A stretch of 64,000 bases of DNA from NCBI RefSeq assembly GCF_014042355.1, contig NZ_JACEZU010000010.1, positions 62,001-126,000 on the forward strand, written 5' to 3'. The position numbers were made by a program, and so were the translations under genes. Under the pieces are notes generated by a model that was not told where the DNA came from, ran no database searches, and saw only the letters and a program-made list of their open reading frames with translations. Positions 16,012 to 23,802 of this stretch are shown one piece after another. Origin of the DNA: Rugamonas apoptosis (GTDB lineage Bacteria; Pseudomonadota; Gammaproteobacteria; Burkholderiales; Burkholderiaceae_D). Numbering within the stretch: position 1 is the first letter of the stretch; each line of letters begins with the position of its first letter.

Positions 16012-17016
16012 CTAGCCGGCCTGGCAGGCCATGCCTTCCAGCTCGAAGTGCTGGCGGAATTCGTCGATGAAATGGTCCAGCCGCGCGCCCGGCAGGCGGT
16101 TGATGCCGGCCGCCGCCATGCGCCCGCCGCCCGTCTCGAAGCGGCGGCACAGGTCGCAGGCGCTGTACGCGCCCGGCATGCCCGAACGCACGCTGACCAT
16201 GTAGCTGCCATCGGCACGCTCGCCCAGGATGGCGAACGAGGCGCCCGGATGCTGCACCGCCAGCCGGTTGGCCAGCACCCCACTGATGCGGCGTGCCCAG
16301 GGCGCGTCCGGCAACAGGTAGACGGCGCCGCCGTTGCGCTCCCAGTGCGGCCGCAGCGCCTGCAGGCGCGCGCAGTCGTCATGGTAGCCGGCACACAGCA
16401 GGCGGTATTCCTCGCTGTCGGCGATGAACTGGAGCGGGTCGGCATACGGCGCCAGCGCGCGGTACAGGGCGGCCGGCGCCACATGCAGGTCGGCCACGCA
16501 GTCGCCGTAGGCGTTGTAATTGATGACCTGGCCCAGTTGCGCCAGCGCGGCCGCGTCCCGCTCGCGCACGCCGGCGCCGCGCGCCAAGGTACTGGCCACG
16601 CCCATCAGGTTGTCGCCAAAGGCGCCCACCACGGCCCAGCGCCGGTAACGCCCGCCCAAGCGGCGGTCGACCAGGATGCTGGTGCACACATCGGGCGTCG
16701 GGTCCCAGTGCAGGCGCAGGCCGGGATGGGGAAAAGCGTCGTCGGCCGCGTGGTGGTCGTAGTAGTCGACGGTGGCGCCGCCGTCCAGCACGCGCCTCAG
16801 CTCGGGCGTGTTGGCGTCCAGCGAAATATCGAGCACCACCACATGGCGGGCGCCGGCGGGCACCTGGCGCAGCAGCGCGATGTCGCGCTTGACGCCGGTC
16901 ACCAGCACGGCGTCGTCGGCCGGGCGCACCAGCCGCAACTGGTGCAGCGCGCAGATGCCATCGGCGTCGCCGTTGAAAACGTCATAGCGCGCGGCGGGAG
17001 TGAGGGTCGCGTGCAT
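16012..17016 (-). CDS. DHH-family phosphoesterase in sulfation cassette
   Basis: A 334-residue DHH-superfamily protein. Metal-binding motifs are NGDADG (15-20), LDISLD (62-67) and YYDHHAADD (85-93), then VGAFGDN near 140. The C-terminal DHHA1-like motif reads GGGRMAAAG, with Arg where most members have His. DHH enzymes include RecJ exonuclease, exopolyphosphatase and NrnA-type enzymes that dephosphorylate pAp. Because the gene lies between APS kinase and a sulfotransferase, removal of the pAp left by sulfotransfer is an attractive role, but this is inferred from context. ATG 17016 begins 4 bases after the cysC stop; a TTG at 17049 is an alternative. Confidence 0.82.
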   Translation of the reverse strand: MHATLTPAARYDVFNGDADGICALHQLRLVRPADDAVLVTGVKRDIALLRQVPAGARHVVVLDISLDANTPELRRVLDGGATVDYYDHHAADDAFPHPGLRLHWDPTPDVCTSILVDRRLGGRYRRWAVVGAFGDNLMGVASTLARGAGVRERDAAALAQLGQVINYNAYGDCVADLHVAPAALYRALAPYADPLQFIADSEEYRLLCAGYHDDCARLQALRPHWERNGGAVYLLPDAPWARRISGVLANRLAVQHPGASFAILGERADGSYMVSVRSGMPGAYSACDLCRRFETGGGRMAAAGINRLPGARLDHFIDEFRQHFELEGMACQAG

Positions 17017-17020
17017 GGCG

Positions 17021-17668
17021 TCAGATGTAGCGTTTGGCCAGGTGTTCAAACAGCAGTTCGCAGGCGTGCGCCAGCGGCATGCCGCCCGTGTCGATGGTCA
17101 GGGCCGGATGCTCGGGCGCCTCGTACGGCGCCGAGATGCCGGTGAATTCCGGTATCAGCCCGGCCCTGGCCTTGCGGTACAGGCCCTTGGGATCGCGCTC
17201 CTCGCACACGCCGCACGGGGTGCTGATGTGGGTTTCGATGAAATCGTCGGCGCCGATGATGCCGCGCGCCAGTTCGCGGTCGCGCCGCAGCGGCGAGATG
17301 AAGGCGGCGATCACGATCAGGCCCGCGTCGTTCATCAGCCGCGCCACTTCAGCGCTGCGGCGGATGTTCTCCTGCCGGTCCTCCGGCGTGAAGCCCAGGT
17401 CCCGGTTCAGGCCATGGCGCAGGTTGTCACCGTCGAGCACATAGGCCGGGCGGCCCGCCTCCACCAGCATCTTCTCCAGCGCGCAGGCCAGCGTCGATTT
17501 GCCGGCCCCGCTCAATCCCGTCAGCCACACGGTGGCCGCGCGCCGGCCCACGCCGCCCATGCGCGCCTGGGCCGTGACCTGGCCCGCATGCCAGTAGATA
17601 TGGGGCGTCTGGCCGGGGGCCGGTTCGGGCTTGCGCAGCAGCGCATCCAGCTTCTCCAACTTGCTCAT
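17021..17668 (-). CDS. cysC: Adenylyl-sulfate kinase
   Basis: A 215-residue APS kinase that phosphorylates adenosine 5'-phosphosulfate to PAPS. The Walker A loop GLSGAGKST is at residues 51-59. VLDGDNLRHGLNRDLGF follows, the family's APS-binding segment, and then ENIRRSAEVARLM and the lid region EERDPKGLYRKARAG. The protein is complete and ends in the usual Tyr/Ile-rich tail. AGGAGAA precedes ATG 17668. No sulfate adenylyltransferase (cysD/cysN) is adjacent, so APS must come from elsewhere. It is followed at once by a DHH phosphoesterase and a sulfotransferase, which points to sulfation rather than reductive sulfate assimilation. Confidence 0.95.
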   Translation of the reverse strand: MSKLEKLDALLRKPEPAPGQTPHIYWHAGQVTAQARMGGVGRRAATVWLTGLSGAGKSTLACALEKMLVEAGRPAYVLDGDNLRHGLNRDLGFTPEDRQENIRRSAEVARLMNDAGLIVIAAFISPLRRDRELARGIIGADDFIETHISTPCGVCEERDPKGLYRKARAGLIPEFTGISAPYEAPEHPALTIDTGGMPLAHACELLFEHLAKRYI

Positions 17669-17731
17669 CGCGTTCTCCTGGCCGGCCCCGTGGCCGGCAT
17701 GATTGCCTTGCCTGGACCGCCATGGTCCGGA

Positions 17732-19477
17732 TCAGAACTGCTCCCACTCGGCGTCGGCCGGCGCGGCGGCGCCATGGGCACGGCGCGCACCGCTGGCGGC
17801 CAGCGCCTTCCTGGCCGGCGCGGGTTTGGATGGCGCCACCCTGGCCGGCGCCGCCCGTTGCGGCAGCACTTGCAACGCCGGCGCCGGCGGCAACAGCGGC
17901 CGTCCCGACTCGGCCTCCAGCCGGAAGATACCCACCACCTCGGTCAGGCTGTTGGCCTGGTCGCGCATGGCCTGGGCGGCGGCGGCCGCCTCCTCCACCA
18001 GCGCCGCGTTCTGCTGGGTCACTGAATCCATCTGCATCACGGCCTGGTTGATCTGTTCGATGCCGCTGGACTGTTCCTGGCTGGCGGCCATGATCTCGGA
18101 CATGATCTCCGTCACGCGCCGCACGCTGTCGACCACCTCGTGCATGGTCGATCCGGCCTGCTCCACCAGCCGGTTGCCCGCCTCCACCTTGTTGACCGAG
18201 TCGCCCACCAGCTCCTTGATCTCCTTGGCGGCGGCAGCCGAGCGCTGGGCCAGGTTGCGCACTTCCGTGGCCACCACGGCGAAGCCGCGGCCCTGTTCCC
18301 CGGCGCGTGCCGCCTCCACGGCCGCGTTCAAGGCCAGGATATTGGTCTGGAACGCGATGCCGTCAATGACGGCGATGATGTCGCCGATCTTGTGCGCCGA
18401 CAGGTCGATGGCGGCCATGGTGTCGACCACCTGGGCCACCACGGCGCCGCCACGCACGGCCACGTCGGAGGCTGACACGGCCAGCCCGTTGGCGGCGCGC
18501 GCATGGTCGCTGTTGATGCGCACGGTGCTGGTCAGTTCCTCCATCGAGGACGCCGTCTCCTCCAGCGTGCCGGCCTGCTGCTCGGTGCGCGAGGACAGGT
18601 CCAGGTTGCCCGACGCGATCTGCCCGGCCGCCGTGGCGATGGTCTCTGTGCTGCTGTGCACCTGGGTGACGATCAGCGCCAGGCTGTCGCGCATGGATTT
18701 CATGGCGTGCAGCAGGCTGTCGGTGTCGCCGTCACGCGTCTCGATGGTGATGGCCAGGTTGCCGGCCGCGATCTGGCCGGCGATGGCGGCCGCTTCGGCC
18801 GGTTCGCAGCCCAGCTGGCGCACCACGCCACGGGTGATCAACAGGGCCGCCGCCGCGCTGGCCAGCAGCGCCAGCGCGCCGATCACCAGCATCTGCGTGC
18901 GGGCCGCCGTGTAGGCGCCGGCCGCTTCGGCGGTGGCCAGGTCGTTCTGCTTCTCCTCCACGGCGATCAAGCGGCGCAGCAGTTCCCACCAGGCTTTCTG
19001 CACGGGCCGGAACTGGTAGCGCAGCAGCTGGAAGGCCTCATCCTGCTTCTGTTCCAGCGCCAACGCGGCCGCCTTGTCGATGAAGGGCAAGGCCAACTGG
19101 CCCTGCTTGCGGATCTGCTCGAGCAAGTCCTTTTCCTCGGCCGAAGTGCCGGGCATGGCGAACATCTGGCCCAGCTTGTCCTGCGCCGCCGCGTACTTCT
19201 TGCCTTGCGCGGCGAGGCGGTCCACCTCGATCTGGATTTCCTTGGCTTCCTTCAGCAGGATCAGGTTGCGCAAGGCCAGCGCGCGCTCCGTCACCGTCAA
19301 GTCCATGGCCGCGGCGAGCTTGGTTTCCACGTCGTTGACCTTGGTGATATCGTCCAGCCGCTGCTGGATCTGGCCCATGCTCGACAAGCCCAGCGCGATC
19401 ACCACCAGCAGCAGCAGCGACACCACCCCGAAGCCCAGGCCAAGCCGCTTGGCGACCCCCATGTTACGCATCTTCAT
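17732..19477 (-). CDS. Methyl-accepting chemotaxis protein
   Basis: A 581-residue Tar/Tsr-type receptor. TM1 lies at about 14-36 (LGFGVVSLLLLVVIALGL). A four-helix periplasmic domain to about 190 is followed by TM2 (MLVIGALALLASAAAALLI), a HAMP region (RQLGCEPAEAAAIAGQIAAG) and the signalling hairpin with FQTNILALNAAVEAARAGEQG and FAVVATEVRNLA. The extreme C-terminus is DAEWEQF, close to the CheR/CheB-tethering pentapeptide NWETF. The ribosome site AGGAGG lies 5 bases before ATG 19477, excluding an upstream in-frame extension to 19543. The ligand is unknown. The gene is 63 bases downstream of cysC but on the same strand only by position. Confidence 0.93.
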   Translation of the reverse strand: MKMRNMGVAKRLGLGFGVVSLLLLVVIALGLSSMGQIQQRLDDITKVNDVETKLAAAMDLTVTERALALRNLILLKEAKEIQIEVDRLAAQGKKYAAAQDKLGQMFAMPGTSAEEKDLLEQIRKQGQLALPFIDKAAALALEQKQDEAFQLLRYQFRPVQKAWWELLRRLIAVEEKQNDLATAEAAGAYTAARTQMLVIGALALLASAAAALLITRGVVRQLGCEPAEAAAIAGQIAAGNLAITIETRDGDTDSLLHAMKSMRDSLALIVTQVHSSTETIATAAGQIASGNLDLSSRTEQQAGTLEETASSMEELTSTVRINSDHARAANGLAVSASDVAVRGGAVVAQVVDTMAAIDLSAHKIGDIIAVIDGIAFQTNILALNAAVEAARAGEQGRGFAVVATEVRNLAQRSAAAAKEIKELVGDSVNKVEAGNRLVEQAGSTMHEVVDSVRRVTEIMSEIMAASQEQSSGIEQINQAVMQMDSVTQQNAALVEEAAAAAQAMRDQANSLTEVVGIFRLEAESGRPLLPPAPALQVLPQRAAPARVAPSKPAPARKALAASGARRAHGAAAPADAEWEQF

Positions 19478-19838
19478 GCTCACCTCCTGAACACTGCGAT
19501 CCACGTCCCGGCAGCTATGCGGCCAGCGCATATGAGACGACATGCAACGATCTTAGACGATTCCGTACGGCAAAATTGTCTCGAAAAATCACCCACGAGC
19601 ACGCCAGCAACGGCATCACGACAGGCATTGACCTTGATCGAATTTATGCTTGTTCCCGCGCAGCAATAGCTCACATACGGGCGTTCCGCTTGCGACCGAT
19701 CAAGTGCCTTGCCGGATGCAAGGCCACGAGGGGAAATAAATATTTTGCGTTAGAGAAATTTTGTAGCATGAAGATCAACGCGGACGCCCGGCCCAGCTTG
19801 CCAGCCCCCCACGCCACCCGCGATTGGCCAGGCACGGC
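19478..19838. other. Intergenic region between divergent chemoreceptor and hemerythrin genes
   Basis: This stretch separates two divergent genes. Apart from the hemerythrin promoter that begins at 19839, I see no gene, terminator or repeat. AT-rich patches at 19560-19660 and 19735-19770 could hold the chemoreceptor promoter, but no convincing sigma-28 site is present. Confidence 0.4.
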
Positions 19839-19880
19839 TTGACTTGGATCACATTCATTTGCCGTGCAGGGGCCTATAGT
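19839..19880 (+). promoter_or_regulatory. FNR/Anr-type promoter of the hemerythrin gene
   Basis: TTGAC-TTGG-ATCAC at 19839-19852 matches 8 of 10 positions of the FNR/Anr box TTGAT-N4-ATCAA. TATAGT at 19875-19880 is a good -10. With a start near 19887 the box centre (19845.5) falls at -41.5, the position used by FNR-class activators at class II promoters. This predicts induction at low oxygen. Confidence 0.65.
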
Positions 19881-19916
19881 CCTTGTGTACTCAAGTATTG
19901 TTGCGAAGGAAAACGC

Positions 19917-20501
19917 ATGTACACCAATCAGCCGCCCCGGGAAAACGTGGTCCGCATCATCCAGCAGGAACATACCAACCTGACCGCCGTGATCCACTGC
20001 ATGCAGCAGTTCGTGCGCACCCTGGGCCAGGGCAACGCGCAACACGACTTGAAGATCATGCGCGCCATGCTGCTGTATGTGATCGACTATCCGGAGCGGG
20101 TGCACCACCCCAAGGAAGAGGAGCACCTGTTCGCGCGCCTGCGCCAGCGCACCCACGACGTCGACAGCACGCTGCTTGAACTCACGCGCCAGCACCTGCG
20201 CGGCACCGCGCTCACGCGCGAGCTGGAACATGCGCTGACGCGCTACGAATTCCAGGGCGCCCCCGCGCTGCCGGCGCTGCAGCTGCTGGTGGAGGAATAC
20301 GGCAAATTCTTCTTCGATCATATGAAGCTGGAAGAGGACGTGGTGATGCCGGCCGCGCTGCACCACCTGACGGAATCGGACTGGATCGTGATCGACCTGG
20401 CGTTTTCCGCCAACGGCGACCCGCTCACGGGCGCGCCGATCCAGAACAACTTCTCCCGCCTGTACCAATTGATCGTGCAGGCCCAGCCCGGCCAGGGCTG
20501 A
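19917..20501 (+). CDS. Hemerythrin HHE-domain protein
   Basis: A 194-residue cytoplasmic four-helix protein. Candidate iron ligands are in IQQEHTNL (about residue 18), VHHPKEEEHLF (about 61-71) and FFFDHMKLEED (about 136-146), the H..HxxxE..H..HxxxxD order of HHE-cation-binding domains. The remaining C-terminal part is not recognised. Such proteins bind O2, NO or iron; a specific role is not known. GAAGGA lies 4-5 bases before ATG 19917; earlier in-frame codons lie inside the promoter. The FNR/Anr-like box upstream fits an oxygen- or NO-related job. Confidence 0.85.
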   Translation: MYTNQPPRENVVRIIQQEHTNLTAVIHCMQQFVRTLGQGNAQHDLKIMRAMLLYVIDYPERVHHPKEEEHLFARLRQRTHDVDSTLLELTRQHLRGTALTRELEHALTRYEFQGAPALPALQLLVEEYGKFFFDHMKLEEDVVMPAALHHLTESDWIVIDLAFSANGDPLTGAPIQNNFSRLYQLIVQAQPGQG

Positions 20502-20719
20502 GCACCGGCGGAAGCGGAAGCGAAAGCGGCACTGGAACCGGCACCGGCTGGCGTCAATTGTCAAGCGTCACATGCGCGCGCGCGACTATTTCGCTTGCGC
20601 TGTCGCGTCACGCGTACACCGCATTGCATGACGAAACGTAAGCCCCTACAATCAGTGGCGGCCCCGCAGGGTCCGCGCGCGCCGCCGGCACGCCGTCCCA
20701 TACAAGGAATCGCACGACA

Positions 20720-21739
20720 ATGCCCACCCTGGTTCGCGCCGCCGTATTGACCAACTACCTGGAAGTGGCCCAGCATCTGGGCCTGAACCCGCAGACCGAA
20801 CTGGCCAAGGTCGGGTTGAACCGCAAGATGCTGCAAGACCCCGAGCAGCCCATCCCCATCAGCAGCGCCGTGCAATTGCTGGAAAATTCCGCCGCCAGCA
20901 GCGGTTGCCAGACCCTGGGCCTGCGCATGGCTGAATCGCGCCAATTCTCCGACCTGGGCGCCGTCAGCCTGCTGCTCACGCACCAGCCCACGCTGCGCGA
21001 CGCGCTGCACGTGCTGGTGCAGTACCGCCACCTGCTGAACCGGTCCTTGGCCTTGTATGTGGAGGAGGCGGGCGACCTGGTGATCATCCGCGAGGAAGTG
21101 GTCAACGATGAACCGGTGCCATGCCGCCAGTCCAACGAACTGGCCATCGGTGTAATGGCGCGCTTGTGCGCCACGCTGCTGGGCCAGCACTGGCGGCCCG
21201 TCAGCGTCAACTTCACGCACGACGCGCCGGAAGACCTGCGCCTGCACCGCCGCCTGTTCGCCTGCCAGGTGCAGTTCGGCGCCGAATTCAACGGCATCGC
21301 CTGCCCCGCCGCCAACTTCGACGCGCCCAATCCGAACGCTGATCCGGCCATGGCGCGCTACGCGCAGCGCTTTGTCGACACGCTGCAGGACCAGGGCGAA
21401 CCGTCCATCTCGCACGAGGTGCGCAAGGCGATTTATTTGCTGCTGCCCATGGGGCGGGCGACGATAGAACAGATTTCGCAGGCGCTGGGCATGAACGTGC
21501 GCACGCTGCAGCGCCGGCTGGGCGAATGCGACGCCAATTTCAGCGACTTGATCAACGAAGTGCGGCGCGAACTGGTGCAGCGCTACATGAACAACCCCAG
21601 CTACTCGCTGGCCCGCATCGGCGACCTGCTGGGCTACTCGCTGCCCAGCAGCTTCACGCGCTGGTTCGCCAGCCAGTTCGGCGTAACCCCCGCCGCCTGG
21701 CGCGGCCAGCACGGCAAGCCCTACCAGCAGCCCGTCTGA
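20720..21739 (+). CDS. AraC-family transcriptional regulator (arabinose-binding-like N-terminal domain)
   Basis: A 339-residue protein. Residues about 15-205 match the PF12625 ligand-binding domain (LGLNPQTELAKVGLNRKML, LGLRMAESRQFSDLGAVSLL). Residues about 235-330 form the double HTH of AraC/XylS proteins: TIEQISQALGMNVRTLQRRL and a second helix pair around YSLARIGDLLGYSLPSSFTRWF, ending FGVTPAAWR. Regulators of this layout often control fatty-acid, amino-acid or aromatic catabolism. It converges on the 16-kb catabolic block that starts at 21813 on the other strand. The 21-bp-spaced direct repeats before both operons of that block are typical AraC-family sites, so it is the leading candidate regulator. 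Confidence 0.9.
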   Translation: MPTLVRAAVLTNYLEVAQHLGLNPQTELAKVGLNRKMLQDPEQPIPISSAVQLLENSAASSGCQTLGLRMAESRQFSDLGAVSLLLTHQPTLRDALHVLVQYRHLLNRSLALYVEEAGDLVIIREEVVNDEPVPCRQSNELAIGVMARLCATLLGQHWRPVSVNFTHDAPEDLRLHRRLFACQVQFGAEFNGIACPAANFDAPNPNADPAMARYAQRFVDTLQDQGEPSISHEVRKAIYLLLPMGRATIEQISQALGMNVRTLQRRLGECDANFSDLINEVRRELVQRYMNNPSYSLARIGDLLGYSLPSSFTRWFASQFGVTPAAWRGQHGKPYQQPV

Positions 21740-21747
21740 TGCAATTA

Positions 21748-21789
21748 GGGACGTAACACGATCCTCACAGCGTGAGCGTGTTACGTCCC
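21748..21789. repeat. REP-like hairpin, copy 2
   Basis: A 13-bp perfect stem GGGACGTAACACG / CGTGTTACGTCCC encloses an inner stem CTCAC / GTGAG (21764-21768, 21772-21776) and an AGC loop. It sits between the convergent araC-type and yeiH genes. The outer arms equal those of the copy at 14793-14838, while the inner stem differs in sequence yet still pairs. Confidence 0.75.
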
Positions 21790-21812
21790 CAATTATGCCG
21801 GCCTCGTTTTTT

Positions 21813-22823
21813 TCAGGTGGCCCAGCGCATCAACACCATCACCAGCGCGGCCAGGAACACGGTCTCGCCCACCATCAAGGCGATCGGCTTGATGCCGACG
21901 GCGGCCAGTTCCTTCAATTGCGTCTTCATGCCCAGCGCGCTGATGGCGATCACCAGCGCCCAGCGCGACATCTCATTGCCCGCATGCTGCACGGCGGCCG
22001 GCACCCAGCCCGTGCTGTTGATGCAGGCCAGTACGAAGAAGCCCACCGCGAAACTGGGTAGCAGCGGCGGACGCACGCTGCCGGCCTGCGCGCCCTGGGC
22101 CCGGGTGATGAGGGCCGCGCACAGGATCACGGGCAGCAGCATGGCGACCCGCATCAGCTTGACGACGGTGGCCGCGTCGCCCGTCTCGCGCGACATGCTG
22201 TAGCCGGCGCCCACCACTTGCGCCACGTCGTGGATGGTCCCACCCAGGAACACGCCGGCCTGCAACGGCGACAGCGCGAAGAAACTGGCGATCATCGGGT
22301 AAGCGATCATGGCCGTCGTCGACAGCGCCGACACGCAGATGACCGTGAACAGCGTGGCCTTCTCCTTCTGTTCGTGGGCCGGCAGCGCGGCCGCCAGCGC
22401 CAGCGCGGCGGAGGCGCCGCAGATGGCCGTGGCGCCGCCCGTCAGCATGCCAAACAACTGGTTGAAGCCGAGCAGCCTGGCCACCAGCACCGACACCAGG
22501 ATCGTCACCGTCACGACGACCACCACCAGCACCACCGGCTTCCAGCCCAGCGCCGCGATCTGCGCCAGCGTGAGCCGCAATCCCAGCAGCGCCACGCCCA
22601 GCCGCAAAATGGTACGGGCCGTGTATTCGATGCCCGGCTTGCACTGCCCTTCGCCGGACAGGAAGTTGAGCGCCATGCCCAACAGCAGCGCGAACAGCAT
22701 CACGGGCGCGCCGTAATGCTCGGACAGGAAGCTGGCCGCGGCCGCCACCATGGCGCTGACGATGAAGCCGGGTGCCAGCACGCGCACACGCGCGTTCAGG
22801 CCCGAAAAGAAGGTGGGATTCAT
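21813..22823 (-). CDS. yeiH: YeiH family (UPF0324) putative sulfate exporter
   Basis: A 336-residue membrane protein with about ten hydrophobic segments. Family hallmarks are visible: GMALNFLSG near residue 50, YTARTILRLGVALLGLRLT, GGATAICGASAALALA near 130 and FLGGTIHDVAQVVGAGYSMS near 190. The family is annotated as a putative sulfate or sulfonate-derived anion exporter; its transport substrate is not firmly established. Its start overlaps the Rieske gene stop (ATGA). Being last in an operon with a TauD-type dioxygenase, it may export sulfite or sulfate released from an organosulfur substrate; that link is inferred. Confidence 0.9.
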   Translation of the reverse strand: MNPTFFSGLNARVRVLAPGFIVSAMVAAAASFLSEHYGAPVMLFALLLGMALNFLSGEGQCKPGIEYTARTILRLGVALLGLRLTLAQIAALGWKPVVLVVVVVTVTILVSVLVARLLGFNQLFGMLTGGATAICGASAALALAAALPAHEQKEKATLFTVICVSALSTTAMIAYPMIASFFALSPLQAGVFLGGTIHDVAQVVGAGYSMSRETGDAATVVKLMRVAMLLPVILCAALITRAQGAQAGSVRPPLLPSFAVGFFVLACINSTGWVPAAVQHAGNEMSRWALVIAISALGMKTQLKELAAVGIKPIALMVGETVFLAALVMVLMRWAT

Positions 22824-23143
22824 GCGGTTTCCTCATCGGGCAGCGTCAGGTAGACGCCATCCGTCTCAATGGTGATGGGATAAACGGCCACCTTCATCTG
22901 CGGCACATTGGCCAGGCAGCCGGTGCCCAGGTGGAAGCGCAGGCCGTGCGCCGGGCATTGCAGGTACAGGCCATCGAGCTTGCCGCCAGCCAGCGAGGCG
23001 CCCTGGTGCGGGCAGCCATCCTCGATGGCGTGATAGGCCCCGTCCACATGGAACAGCGCCAGGCAATGGCCGCCGATGCGCAGCACGGCCCGCCCGCCGT
23101 CCGGCGGCAGTTGGGCCGCCGTCAGCGCCAGCCGCCGGCTCAT
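22820..23143 (-). CDS. Rieske [2Fe-2S] ferredoxin-like protein
   Basis: A 107-residue single-domain Rieske protein with both cluster-binding motifs: CPHQGASL (C-x-H) and CPAHGLRF (C-x2-H), separated by 16 residues. There is no membrane anchor, so it resembles soluble Rieske ferredoxins of dioxygenase systems or nitrite-reductase small subunits. ATG 23143 overlaps the stop of the preceding DsbA-type gene, and its own stop overlaps the yeiH start, so expression is coupled in both directions. It may deliver electrons to an oxygenase; no Rieske oxygenase alpha subunit is in the window, so the partner is unknown. Confidence 0.88.
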   Translation of the reverse strand: MSRRLALTAAQLPPDGGRAVLRIGGHCLALFHVDGAYHAIEDGCPHQGASLAGGKLDGLYLQCPAHGLRFHLGTGCLANVPQMKVAVYPITIETDGVYLTLPDEETA

Positions 23144-23802
23144 GGCGTCACCGCGTCGGCCTGTTCCAGCGCGGCCAGCATGGCCGCCAGCAGCACTTCG
23201 GGCGGCTGGGCGCCACTGGCCACCAGCTTGCCGTTGACGACGTAGTACGGCACGCCACCGCCGCCGTGGCCCACGCCCTCGGCCTGGAACGGCACGGCCG
23301 CGCCCAGCATCAGCGGCGCGATGTCGGCGCGCTCCATGCCGCAGGCCAGACCGTGCGTCAGCAATACGGCCGGGTCGCCCACGTCCTCGCCGCGCTGGAA
23401 ATAGCCAGTGAACAGGCGCTCCAGCAGCGCGTCGCGCTGGGCCGCGCTGCCATTGTTGGCCGCGTGTTGCAGCAGACGGTGCGCGTCGGCCGTGTTGGGC
23501 ATGTTGCGGATGCGTTGGTAGTCGATCTGGATGCCGGCGGCGGCCGCCGCCTCGCTGACCTGGGCCTGGCGCCGGCGCACGGCCGTGTCGCCGCCCAGGC
23601 GCTGGCGGTAGAACTCCATGAAGGGCCAGCCAGCGGCGGGCACATTGGGCAGCAACTGCACGCCGCGCCAGTGCACATGCAGCGCCACCTCGGGCGCGCA
23701 CGCGCGCAGGCGCGCGATGGCGGCCTGCAGGTTACGCATGCCGATCAGGCACCAGGGGCAGATCACGTCGAAGCCCACTTCAATGTGCAGCACGCGCTTC
23801 AT
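23140..23802 (-). CDS. DsbA family oxidoreductase (FrnE-like)
   Basis: A 220-residue thioredoxin-fold protein without a signal peptide. The CPWC active site is at about residues 15-18 in DVICPWCLIGMRNL, as in cytoplasmic FrnE/DsbA-like and 2-hydroxychromene-2-carboxylate isomerase relatives. The helical insertion and a C-terminal GVPYYVVNGKLVASGAQ segment with the cis-Pro loop are present. GGAGG lies 7 bases before ATG 23802, which also overlaps the MFS stop codon. Family members act in polyketide tailoring or disulfide exchange. Here it belongs to a catabolic-type operon, and the substrate is unknown. Confidence 0.85.
   Translation of the reverse strand: MKRVLHIEVGFDVICPWCLIGMRNLQAAIARLRACAPEVALHVHWRGVQLLPNVPAAGWPFMEFYRQRLGGDTAVRRRQAQVSEAAAAAGIQIDYQRIRNMPNTADAHRLLQHAANNGSAAQRDALLERLFTGYFQRGEDVGDPAVLLTHGLACGMERADIAPLMLGAAVPFQAEGVGHGGGGVPYYVVNGKLVASGAQPPEVLLAAMLAALEQADAVTP

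Noticed and set aside
20598..20637. A pair of sequences before the araC-type gene (near 20599 and 20622) resembling the CATTTCGCGACAGTG motif.
   Set aside because: Matches are only 8 and 10 of 15 positions and the spacing is 23 rather than 21, so autoregulation is not supported.
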